Source: Bugula neritina
Taxonomy: Eukaryota > Bryozoa > Gymnolaemata > Cheilostomatida > Bugulidae
Length of the DNA: 64,000 nucleotides
NCBI GenBank assembly: GCA_964035545.1
Contig: OZ037769.1
Span: forward strand, 16,181,133-16,245,132
Direction: 5' to 3'
Under the pieces are notes generated by a model. That model ran no database searches. It worked only from the letters and a program-made list of their open reading frames with translations, and was not told the DNA's origin. The position numbers were made by a program, and so were the translations under genes. This document shows positions 1 through 13,300 of the stretch, piece by piece. The first letter of the stretch is position 1. Each line of letters opens with the position of its first letter.

Positions 1-34
1 GACCTTTACAGTACGCTGAAATCTGTCTACTTAC

Positions 35-1346
35 GATAACACTTCGAGTGTAGAGATGTGATCAGTGACGAGTTTTTCCAAGAGAGGACAACTCTCCTGA
101 TTAAGTTCACAGCCAGCCAGTACCAGCTCCTGCAAATATCAAGAGTTGTCTGCTACAGTTAGGGACGTGCGACATAAAATAAATTCAACAGAAACTACTT
201 TTTCAGAGTTTACAAGCACCTTTATAGGCTACTATTTCCATAGCTGTGAAACCAAACTATGCTAAAACATTCATAATTATCATCGCTACGTTTTAACCAC
301 CCTAGTCTAGTGATAAGGAGAATAATGATGTCAAGCGGAGTATAAATTAGAGCAGGGTGACCAATATATATCATCCACGTTTTACTATAGCCACATGTTA
401 CTAGTACTACAGTTCACAGCTCATGCTGTATCGTACCTTTAATTGGCTGTTATCTTTTAATGCTTTGGTGAGGGAGGTCAGAACTTTAGGATTTCCTAAG
501 TTGGTTTCTTGTATCTTCAAAACTTTGACACCAGAATTGCTTTTCAGAAATGAGCAGAGCTTCTTAATCTAAGAACAATGATATAGAATGTATATACCTT
601 TGAGTTATAGCAATATATCACAGTAAGCTAAAATGTATTATACTCTTCTAATATTGAAATAGAAGACAGATGCTATATGATAGACGATATACGGTCACAT
701 TATAAGAATATAGAATTTTATAAAAATGTATTACACACTTGTGCTGAAGTGTAGAAACTTAAATGACTAACAATATTTTGTTGGACTTAATGTAGTTTCT
801 TTCCCTCCTTATGTTTTAAAAATAGTCACAAATATCTAAATCATGTAAAAAAACCAATATGGCGTCCATATCACCATTGCCATTGATACCATTTTACAAT
901 AAAGACCGAATGACGTATTAGGAAGACCATATAAAGTTACATGCTAATTGCAACACAAAACTACAAATAGAAATTTCTAGTAGCAGTAGACCCTTCAACT
1001 ACTTTCACTGAACTAGCATTCCGGGAAGCTTTTCAGACAATTTTTGCTTTCGAAGTAAAAATATCTACAGTTAAACTATCTGCTACTAGCCGTAGATAAT
1101 GTAATGAATATGGTTAGCCTGCATGTATGCTACACGCTAAGATGGATAACTTGCTGCATGAGATTGACATACTACTAGGCAGTATGACTCATAACTCACT
1201 CACCTGATCCGAGTCTAGCTGGGAAAGCCTAATATCTGATTGACCCGACCTAAGATGCTCACTAAGAGGAGTGTCTGAGGCTACAGCTGTGATGTCACTA
1301 ATGTCATTGTCAGTGTCTTCACCCAACTTTATCAGAGCGAGAGAGG
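35..1346 (-). other. Second LRR block, running off the left edge
   Basis: Exon 1346-1204 is a polar linker (LGEDTDNDISDITAVASD). Exons 568-437 and 129-35 return to LRR sequence (VKVLKIQETNLGN, LQELVLAGCELNQ when joined). The donor at 34 shows that the gene continues beyond position 1. The introns between (130-436, 569-1203, 1347-2439) are AT-rich and show nothing else. Confidence 0.6.
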
Positions 1347-4300
1347 CTGCAAATTCACAACAGGTCGGACGATATTGAAAGCAGACGATATTGAAAGCAT
1401 ACGAAACAACAGTATCCATTTTTAAACTTTCAAAGAAAATGAAATTGTATAACAAACTAGTGATGGCATAGCGCAGTAAGATCAGCATAGAAAACAAGTC
1501 TTTTGAAAGAAGATGCTAAATTATTAACTATTTTAAAGAAATTAAAATTTTGAAACTTGCTCAATATGGATTTGAAAATAAAAGTTTAGTGATGTAAGAG
1601 GTAGTTTCACCAACTGTAAGAGCTGGCAAGAAATGGGTTAGATCGACTAATGCGAATACAAATTGTGATATCGGGTCTGTATGCTGCCTAGGGTTCGTGG
1701 AGGTCAAGTGAAGAACTATCTTCTAGAAATGCTAAAATAGATGTCTACTCAATCATGTGCATGGCTTGAGTGAGCATTTCAAAGATAAAACTACTTTACG
1801 AACAACTCCTTTCCCCTCCTTCACCCAAACCCACAGCCAGAGTTATGAATACTTCAATAAAGATTCAAATAGTACTTTTCAATAATTGACTTTCGTGATT
1901 GTATCATGTTATTGCAAAGATGTCTTCTTTAAGCATTGGATATACTAGCATACTAAAGGTTCAAACTGTTCTAAACTATGAGAAAATAGAAGATATGTCA
2001 TCATTTATTAAATAAATCAATAATTTATAGAAAATTTTACAATGATCAATAAATATTAAAATAATCAACAACAAATATAAAAATGTTTCAAAAAAGAAGT
2101 TTTTGCTAAAAGACTAACAAAGCTGAGAAGAGCAATTTTAGCGAATCTACAGAATGAACTGGCCGGCAGTATTGTAGCGTAACACCGAGTAGCTAACTCT
2201 AGCAGACGGCATCACATACGTCGGTTTACAGATGGTCGTACTGTCTTGTTAGAAAAATCCTCTAAAATAGTCAACTCTCTTTTATGAGAAGTAAAAAACC
2301 ACGGCACACCGGCTACGTTGACAGCAGACAAACAGAAGTAAGTGTAAACATTGTCATGGTGTGAGGCCGAGTCAGGGTGTAGGACACTCTCAGAGTGTGA
2401 AGCAATATCAGGGTAACATAAGATGACAAAGTTATTAACCTCTTGGCGTGATGGGCTCATCGGATGACTCGTCCAGCGTGACTTTCGGCTTTTTACTTTC
2501 ACTTTCAGTTTCAGAATCAGTTTCACTTCCACTGGAAGAACTAGTTCTAGAAGTTGCCTTTTCTGTTTGGAAATAAAAAAGTAAAGCTGTTATTTTTAAA
2601 ATTGAATAAATATTTAAACCAAATAATTAAATTATGTAAATACAAATTTAGATTTTTATGTTTCAACAAGACTTTCTGATGAATAGATCACAAGTCACAG
2701 TTACAGACTGAGTTCTAGAGTGTTAGACACAGGTGCGGGTGGATTCAGTGACCCGACAGTAAACAACAAGTGTTACCAACCTGATGAGTTATCTTTACCA
2801 TCATTCTTTTCAGACTGCTTTTTCTCATTTTCTGCTTTCTCCGAATCAGCTTTCTCGGAGTCATTCATCAAATCAGACTTAGCCGACACTGAGCTCTGGA
2901 ACGATGCCCGTCGATGAGGAGGCAGAGGGGGTTTATCCACCACTGGAGTCTGAATTTCAGTTGCAGACGAACTTTCTGGTGCAGAATTGACCTTCAGCGA
3001 CCCTGCGGCTTCAGACTCTGACTCATCCTCCGAAGATGACGCCGTGGCATCAGTAGGCGTGTCATATCCTGTCACTCCACGAACACAATCTAAAAGCCTC
3101 TTCTCGATTGGTGCAGTCACATCGCCATTTCCCGGACTCATAACAATGTCCTCGATTCTCGGCCTATTACTCCGCCAGTACTTAGCGATTCCTTTAACGT
3201 TAGTGTTTGTTAACTTGTTGTTGATTAGAGATAGAGTTTGTACTGAACAGTCCGTGGAAAGCTTGAATGGGCAGTTAGCTGACTCAGGCTCCAGCCCCGA
3301 AAGAGATGACAACTCCAGATACTTTAGAGACAGCTGAGCTTTAGAAATAGCTTGGCAGACTGATTCAGCTGTGGCCACATTTATCTGTAAGGTGTAAGTT
3401 ATAATAACAATTTACAGTCACTCTGGGCATGTGGCCCTGAGGCAGGATTTTGCACAAAATGTTATAAGGAAGTTTTAGCATAAATGTAAAATAAAATTTC
3501 AGTGACTTTCACCCAATCAATATATTAAACAAAAACTATGCTGCATTTATGTCTAGTGTGTTGCATATAAAAATCTACATCACGTGAAACAATCTTGGTA
3601 GAGATAAAAGATTCAACACAAGATAAATTTACTAATAACAAGTCTAAACTACAAGAATCAAGGAGCTAACATTTCACCAACAATTTACTATTGAAATTAT
3701 AAGACAGGGAACTTCAACAATCAACATTAGTAAGTTTAAATAATATATTAAAATGAAATCAAAATGAAATCAAAATGAACAGAAAACCAATTGCAGATAT
3801 GACGTTACGAACTTACGTGGCTAAGAGCCAGTTGGGTAAATCTGGCACCTCTCTTGGTAATTATCTGCTCCAAGAGTATGTTGACCTCCTTTACTGGCAG
3901 CACATCGCCGTCTGCAACACACAACACAACAGCTAGAATACTAGACAGCCTTGTGATTGTACTACCTAACTCTTTAGGTATGCTATCTAGACTAGATAGT
4001 AGTACATAAGTATAGTAGTAAACTTAGATTATAAAACTTTTACTCTAAAACCACCACTACATGCCTTGTCTTTGGAGTACCTTTATAAAAATAAAAATAA
4101 AAGTCCAAATATTTGTCTTTTATAAATCCTATACTTTTTTCATTATTTAAAAATAATATTGTAATACAGTTGCAATTTTAAATTAATATAACTGAATTTG
4201 GACAATAAAAATAACTAATATTCATTTTTAATTAAAATCCTTTTTATTGCTTTTTTACAATATCGATGAGAAGAGAGCTATGACGTCACGTTCTATTAAT

Positions 4301-7300
4301 AGAATAAATAAAGCAGGAAGTATTAGTCGTGACTCACCTTGAACGCAGTTTTCAAGGTACAACGACTCCAAATTCACATCATGTGAATCAAGGGCAAGGA
4401 TTACTTCTGTGACAGGCAGCTCCGACAGCGTGTTTTTACTCAATCTAATTGGATGATATCAATATGATGATAGACAATAACAATAGTTGAAAAAATGTAA
4501 CAGTTATTTAAATTATAACGTAATCTAAAAATACAATATTTGATAGTGCTTAAAGCCAATAAATCTAACCTTAAACTTTGTAGTGATTTCTTCTTAGCCT
4601 CTATCAATGCATGGGCGATGGCCAACCCGCCTCTCAAACCTATCTTGTTTTGTGACAGGTCCAAAGTCTAAAATTATAATATAGTTCAATGTGAGGTTGA
4701 CAGAATGTAGCATGACTCATAGCATACAAGTCAATAAATATATCAGTGAATGACTAACTAAGCAGTCGTCTGCAACAAAATATTTAGTCACTATATCAAA
4801 GATGTAGTAACAGTTGAAAATAAATTCTAAATTATAACGAGAATGTAATATAAGAAAGTTAGTGTGCTTCAAACTATAAAGACATTTATTCATAGAAATT
4901 GAATAGTGGAGAGAAGGAGGGGGAAGGAATGGGAGACATAAGGTAATTAAACCTACCTTGAGAGGACATCCGGATTTTCTCAAAGCACCCACTATGTCCG
5001 AGACTTCGGTGTCATCCACAGAGCACCCAATCATAGACAATTGTTCCAACTTATTGCTTATCTCCAGAATTTCAATAAAATCTTTCATCTGCAAAGGAAT
5101 TTGTAAGGTGAGTTGAAAGGAATTATGGAGTAAGAAAATAAACCCAATTGACAAACTTATACCAAACCCAATATTACAGTATGCTACCAGATTTGCCACT
5201 TTTCAACAACCCAAGAAGTTCTGTATCTGTAAAATTTGATTTTGAAGCACATGTAAAGACATGCTGCGTAAATAAACTGTTAGTGAATGATACTAGCAAA
5301 TTAACCCAACAGTCTACTAACTAAACTATGAGTTAACTAACGAGGACATGAGCAGTTCTATAACAGATCAATCAACAAATCAAATTAATAAAAAGTCAAA
5401 ACTGCCAGCTTCTTGGTTGTTTTTCTCTTTCTACCTATATTATGAAGAAATGATCCTTATAAGAATAGAAGATTGAAGAGAAAAGAATGAAAAAATTTGG
5501 TCACATGATTGGAAAAGCAAGACTAGTGTAAGAATGAGTCACACAGAGTTATCAATATGAGTATAATGAGTCACACAGAGTTATCAATATGAATATATTG
5601 AGTCATACAGAGAGGTCAATATGAGTATAATGAGTCATAGAGAGAGGTCAATATGAGTCATACAGAGAGATCAATATGAGCATAATGAAGATGATTACAG
5701 TGAGTGACACACATCAAGTGAGACGCGAGTGAGTCACACACATCAAGTGAGATGTGAGTGATTCACACGTGTATATAGATGTGATCGCTAAATTGACTTT
5801 GACTAGATAATGACTTACAGGTCCTGTGAATCTCTGATTCAGTGCATAAACTGTAACCTGTCCATCACTGCTTCTAGAACATTCCATGTTGTAGGATGTT
5901 GAAGCATGGTAAAAATGGTTGTCTTCAGCAGACCGTTCTTTCTCAGCAACAGGGGGCGTGGCAGAGCGAGACCTCACAGTGTCCTCTGGTGTACCAGTGG
6001 CTTCACTTGAGCTGCTTGATTCAGATGATGAGGTTGACTTATCGGACTTCTTAGAGGTGTCAGACCTATCTGACTCCTTAGAGGTGTCAGACTTATCGGA
6101 CTTCTTGGAGGTGTCAGACTTGTCTGACTTCTTAGAAGTGTCAGATTTATCTGACTTCTTGGAGGTGTCAGACTTGTCTGACTTCTTAGAGGTGTCAGAT
6201 TTGTCTGACTTCTTAGAGGTGTCAGACTTGTCTGACTTCTTAGAGGTGTCAGATTTGTCTGACTTCTTAGAGGTGTCAGATTTGTCTGACTTCTTAGAGG
6301 TGTCAGACTTGTCTGACTCCTTAGAGGTGTCAGACTTGTCTGACTTCTTAGAGGTGTCAGATTTGTCTGATTTCTTAGAGGTGTCAGACTTATCTGATTT
6401 CTTAGAAGTGTCAGATTTGTCTGACTTCTTAGAGGTGTCAGATTTGTCTGATTTCTTAGAGGTGTCAGACTTATCGGACTTCTTGGAGGTGTCAGACTTG
6501 TCTGACTTCTTAGAGGTGTCAGACTTATCACTGTCCACTGAGTAGGTGTCATCATCCTATTAAATATTAACTTGTACTATAAATAGTTAGCAAAAGTTTA
6601 CAAGAACAAATAACTCTGTATCTAAGTTTTGATAAACGCGTAAAGTCAGGGTTAAAGAAAAACTGATACAGGAAAAGAGCTTCAGCTACAGTTATAGGTT
6701 TTTGCACATTTCTACTCAAATGTACATTTTCTATGTCTAAATCATGGATAGTTTTAATGTCAAGGCCAACTTCCAAAGCCAATAATAACTGTCTGTTACC
6801 AAAGAGACGCACCTTTTCAGTTGCCATTTTCTCTGCAATCACTAATTCGATGGTCGAGTCGGTTTTCTTGTTTCGCTGAGGAGTGGAATCAGCGGCACTT
6901 CTGGTGCTGAGTTCACCAGATTCAGACGTCCTGACTGATCTTGCTGACTCTTTATCATCTGATGACACATAAATGTATCAACGTATCAGTTACAGGAAGG
7001 CAGAGATGTAATGATTTGTGACAGCAGAGTTTTTGTACAGTACAAAGAAAAAATAAATGTATGAACAGTTACGATGAAGGCAACCTTTAACCTGGCAGTA
7101 TGTACTGGTGTCAGCTAATATACTCTCTATATTTTGATACACATATCTTTATTACACTAATTTTGCAAGATTCTTATTCATATATTAATAAATATAAAGT
7201 TTTGTAATTTTGAACAGAGTAAAAATTTGACCCTAGAAACAAAATTTTAAATGTCATTTTGAATTCGACACAGAAATAAAAAAATATTCAAGTGTGAAAT

Positions 7301-10300
7301 GCGACTGAAGTGAATGTAACTCAAGGAGTGAAAACCCGCAGTATAAGATTAGGCTGCCAGGTGCAAGTGAGCATAACTTCTAGACATTCTTATTTTAATT
7401 ATTATTTTTAATTAGCTAAGAAAAATTCAAACAGCTGCAAGTACTGGAGCTGATTCATTGAAGCGTATAGAGTCAATAGTTAGGAATCATAGTTACGGTT
7501 ATCACACAACTGATAAGCTAAGGTAAGCTAATGTAAGACACAAGACAGCTGAACAGGAAGTACTATGGGAAAGCGGAGTTTAATACTAACCCTGTTCATC
7601 CACCCGTTTGTTAGTATCAGTGTGAGTATTACCCTCAGGCTTTCCGCTAGAGACAGCCTTAGGTTGGTTGCTGCCAGGGTTGTTAGTAGATTTATCTTCA
7701 CTCATGCTGTTGAGATAGTGCTCAACGATCTCTTTGGTGGAGTCTATGGGGGATTATAACACTGACAGGTGAGAGAGTGAGTTAGAGAGCGAGTCAGAGA
7801 GCGAGTAAGAGAGCGAGTCAGAGAGCGAGTCAGAGAGTGAGTTAGACAGCGAGTTAGAAAGTGAGTTAGACAGCGAGTTAGAGAGTGAGTTAGACAGCGA
7901 GTTAGAGAGTGAGTTAGACAGCGAGTTAAACTGCGAGTTAGAGAGCGAGTTAGAGAGCGAGTTAGATGGTCACACGTAATGAGGTATGTAGGTTTTAGAC
8001 AAACACAAAATTTCACACTAAGCTTGTCAACCAACAATAAATACAGAATGTAGAGGGGACTTCTAAGACACACAAAAATTTTGCAGCTATTACCAGTAAA
8101 TAACGGAGTTACACACCATCTTTCATCATTTGCAGGACCCCAAAAACCACTGAGATTTACTAAACGTTTAAATTACCAAGTAGACTGACTACTAGATTTT
8201 GGCACAGTTTACTATTTTAAAATACTGAGTACTTTGGAGCAGTGACCTTCACATTAGCGAAGAGTGTGAGACAAACATTGTTAGAGTTGGAAGGGTAGCA
8301 CAGTACACCCTTAATACTAAAATATATTAGAATCTAGGCAATCATTGGGCAAGCAGACACTGACACAAGTTAGAACAGAACTTGATAGACTCTCAGTAGG
8401 GGACGGTTCACACACCACCCCTACTGTAGTACTGTATATACTCACAATCATCATCGCTGTTGTGAACTTCTATCTCAACTGAGTGCTGGTGAGATGATGA
8501 GCTGCTATCGTGTTTCTTCCCTTTCTTTCCGCTTCGTGCAGAAGAAGATCTCGACGTTTTCGGGGATAAAGAGCGGGCAGGTTTTGGTTCCAACTCGTCA
8601 TCATACCCCTGCACCTGCGAGTATATACTCTTTGGTGTATAGAAACTATAATAGTTCATCTAATTTTTTTTAATCTGTAACAACTGATTACATGTGATAC
8701 CAAATAAACACACTTTTTAATTATGTTTTGTACTAGTACTAATTTAAAAATAGAAACCAAATTGTCAATTCATTTTTATTACCAATAAATCAGCATGTAA
8801 ACTGCTAGGTTAAAATATATTATGTTTCATAGAGATAGATTGACAAGAAACTTATTAATTGCACCCCCCCCCCTCCCCCCGTAGACCTGTAAATGGCACT
8901 ACGAACACATTGTGGACCAGAGTCTACAGGGCACCAGCTCATAGTTTTAATTTTTTCTCATGACATGACAAACTCAAACACCAAAACAAGAGGGTCACAG
9001 AATACTGACACAAAAACTGCTAAAGAAATACAAATGAAATAAGCTGCAGAAAAACTCTCTCAGAAGTCTAAAAAACCTGCAACTTCAACACCTCCAGAAA
9101 CTCTCTCACGATAAAGTGACCTTGACATACAAACCTCTCTGTTAGTCTTCAGCTCATCATCGGAATGATCGGAATTAGCCTTAAGACTGTGATGGCTAGA
9201 CTTAGAGCTGCGACTGGATTTTGAACTGCGACCCGATTTGTCGCTTTTCTCTGATTTCTTATCGCTTTTTTCTGGCTCAAAATCATCGTCATAGTTATCT
9301 TTCTTCTCACCGTCACTTTCTTCAAAATCTTCATCGTACGCATCTAAGTGAGGTGGGACAACACCAAAATATAACAGGACAGAAGGTGTAGATATAAGAG
9401 TTTCATTGATTAATAGTTTGCAACTACATATTATGTATAGTCTTTACATGTATTGCATTAGAGTTGCATGTATATAAACCTATATTATTGCATATCAAGA
9501 CTCCTACAAAGTATTTGGCTATTATTACAGAAAAAAAGTTAAAAAATGGAGTCGGCAAAATAATGAGTACTATAGCTGAGACAATCTTGGCAATTTCTAT
9601 TTAAAAAAGCGTCTAGCTTTGAATTTTAAACTTTTATTTATACGTTTTTTATTCTCTCAACTCCAAATTTCACAAACGATTAACTGTGCACAGAAAATTA
9701 ACTTGAGACATCAGGCATTACCGGAATCCTGTTTCTCCCCCTGTATCCTCTTCTCCCTCTCCTCTTTGTCCTTCTTAGCCTTCGTCGACAGTTCCTCTTC
9801 CACCTGACACTTGTAGCACGGCTTGGCCTTCTTCACTCCGACAAACAGGAAGTGACTTGACTTGCTGCCGAGTAGAGTGCCGGCTCGGTGCTTATACTCG
9901 CAGCACGTGCTCACTGTGGCATCTTGGTGACCGTCAATGTATAGAGTCAAACCAAACGGGTAACCACGGTGACGCTTGGAGATGAATGTGAAGTTGGCTG
10001 TAAACAAACAACACTTTCTCAACTATGAGCAGTGATGATTGGTCAATATAAATAAAGTTGATGTAAAACTGATCAGGATTGGTCAGATGAAACTAAAACT
10101 AAACTGATTTTGATTGAGTGCACTTGCTTGAAATAGTTTCTATTCTAATATTTATTCAACAACAAGCAACTGTATGTTAAATTTATATTACTGCACTTAC
10201 ACTTAGTGTTACTCTACCCCAGTTAAACCTTTCTACTTACACTTCTGTACTTACACTATTATACCTATACCTCAGGACTTATAATTACGCCTCTGCACTT

Positions 10301-13300
10301 GCAGTAACATACTTACACCTCTATACTCACACTACGATACTTACACATCGGTACTTACACTACTACACTTCTACCTTTATACTTACACCTCTACACTTAC
10401 ACAACTAGACTTACAGTACATTTACACTAGCATACTTACACTTGGGTTTGACGAACTCCTTAAATACCGTCAGCGTGTTACCACCACAGTGCTGCTGCTC
10501 CACTACAATCTCCTGCTGCAGTAGGTGACTACGCGAGCCTCCTAGATATTTCAAGGTCACTTCACAGAACGTTTGCACTTCCTTCTCGTGTTTGAAGGCG
10601 GGTTCCTGTCTGTGGAGAATCACTCGTCCCTGTAGATAGAAGTGTTAGCAATGTAGGACACTCAAAGGATATGATTGCTTATTAATAATATAATCTAATA
10701 TAATATGATATAATATTACTAATTAATGCTAAATAATAATAATGTAAACTTAAAAATAAATATGTTAGCATTAATGTTTAAACTTATCGTAATGTTTTAA
10801 ATAGTTAGACAGCTAAGCTAGTTTTATTTAAAAGTAAAGAGAGACAAGTGATTGTAACACAGTGAAGTCTAATCTTACTCGGACATGTTTCTTTGACCCT
10901 ATTGGGCGGCCATGTTCGTCCCGAGGTGTGTGTGGAGGGGCTTTCTTAGGAGGTGGGTGTGGTCGCCAGGCTACTGGTACATTCCCTTCAGTGTATGGTG
11001 AGTGTGTGTATGCCTAAAGCAAGTAATGCATTATTGTATTACTTATGCATATATATTATATTCAGTTCATATGTATAGATTCAGCTCAAAAATACTGTCA
11101 TTGAAAAGTTTCAATTTTGGTATGTAAAATTTAAGTGTAAAAATGAGACTTTTGAAATGAAGCTTAATAAAAATTTTATTTCTCAGAGGAAGTGAGGAGA
11201 TGGTGAGATGAAAAGACTAGATGTTGACTCACTCTCTCCTGGGAGGAAGCTCTGTGTGGCGTGATGTGATGACCTTCCCGGTGAGACTCACTGGAGGCGG
11301 AGAGTGACTCAAAGGAGGCGGAGCTAGAACCAGAGCCATGCCGTCTGCGAGAATCTCTACAACAGCAGGCGTATAGAAGAGAAATAGCAGACGTATACAT
11401 ATGAACAGCAGACGTATTCATGTGAATAGAAGACTTATAGAATTAAAAAGCAGACGTATAGAAGTATAGAGGGAAAGACATAAATTAACCACAAAAACAG
11501 TACCTGTCACCACTCCTAGTACGACTACCAGACCGTCTTCTTCTCTTCTTGTCGTGATGGCTTTTTCTCTGTAGAGAATATATAAAACTGTTTAGAACGT
11601 TGAGAATGCAAATAGAGATTCAACCAAGAAGTACCTAAGGCTAACTTGACAGAAGATCTAATGCTTGAAAAGACACTCAACTTTATTTCCTTTTAAACTC
11701 AAACCATAATCAGCTACTTACAGAGTTAAATGTATGAAAGGTCATGACCTTAGTTTTCAAAGTACAATTATGTATAAATTAGCTCTAAGCAGAGTTTAAA
11801 AAACTTCTTCACAGTGATGTTGTTAGTTGAACCTTAAAGTTGAACTTATTTGCCCTTAAACAACAGAATAGCGTAAGTTCCTATTATATGCTATTTAGAG
11901 AGGTTGGCTAACAACTCCCCCCCCCTCTCTTGAGAAACTTACCAGACTAGTACTTGGACGGTTGGCAGATCGAGAAGAGCTCCTGGTTCCGGACCTGGTA
12001 GAGAGTTGAGGTAGAGACTCACAACTCTTTCCGGACTACAGAAAAAATAAAATAAAATCGAATTAAATTTTTCAGAAGCCCCTTTTATGACAAAGTGTGG
12101 AATTCAAAAACACTTTAGCATTCTTTAACAATTTCTAATTCCGACTCTGATCTAGTGTTTTAGCATGAACTTTAATCATGAAGCATAAGTATAATATAGG
12201 GAGTTTAGTAACAGTACAGTTTCAAAATACCCATATAAATAATTTAAAAAGTTTTGGAGTTGCCTTCTTTCTTGTATTTGAAAAGTGACGCCTCATAAAA
12301 CAAATCACATATAGTCAAGAGGTTTGAATAATGGCTGTTTAACCATGATTGCTTGTCAAGATGAATAAATACAACTGGGCAGGTACAATTAAACTATCAT
12401 ATCTCCTTTCCCCTTTTTTGACAAATATATATATATGTGACCATAGTTAATAAGTTTTCATTATTTCAGTTGCAGTTGGTTGAGCTTCTTTGTGCACATG
12501 CAAAAATAAACTGCATTGCGAAACAGCAAAGACCTTGCTCTTCTTCTATAGACCAAGAATGGTGTAGATGCAGATATAGCAATTAAAGCTTTACAATAAG
12601 GGAGGCAGCTATTGATTGGTGAATGCATCAAATGAACTGAAAAAATAGTTCAAAGGTCACTAGACAGCCGATATTGATTAGAATATCAAATGTTTGCTGT
12701 ACAATAGACTACAATAAAGCATTTTGTGCTGTCTAAACAATACACTATAGTATATTTATCCTGTTGATAATAGCGGCTGTTTATATATTGATATATATCC
12801 ATGAGCATATTCCAGAGTAAAATGCTGCCTAATCCATAGCACAACAGCAATATGCATGCTGAATGGGCTATATGAAAGGTAAAACAATTGAATACCAAAA
12901 GAAGAGAAAAAGAAAAGTTTATATTTGGCCATTGTTCCCAAAATTCCAACTTAAATAAACTCAAATGCAACTTGAATTGAAGATTAAACTCTACTAATGG
13001 TAGAACTTTCAATAACTTTACTCCTACGGTATATAAACTGCCATATGCTATAATACAAGTAAGCTGAATTAACTGTAGAACCCAATAAACAGAAAATCTG
13101 CTTAATAATTCAGAGCATATTTCCACTTGACTACGAAACTTTCCACAGATAACACTTGTTATTGTCAACCCCAGCTCTTGAGAGACAGTACAGTTATCCC
13201 TAGAGAGCAAATATTAAGTTACATGTCTTGTTTATCCGTTACCAGGCAACAGGCAACATGTCCAAATATCTAGTGATAAGCTAATGACTAAAGTGTAGCA

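Noticed and set aside
5919..6545. Long plus-strand open frame (repeated LEVSDLSDF)
   Set aside because: Antisense shadow of the 27-bp SDKSDTSKK coding repeat; the 27-bp period keeps several frames open.
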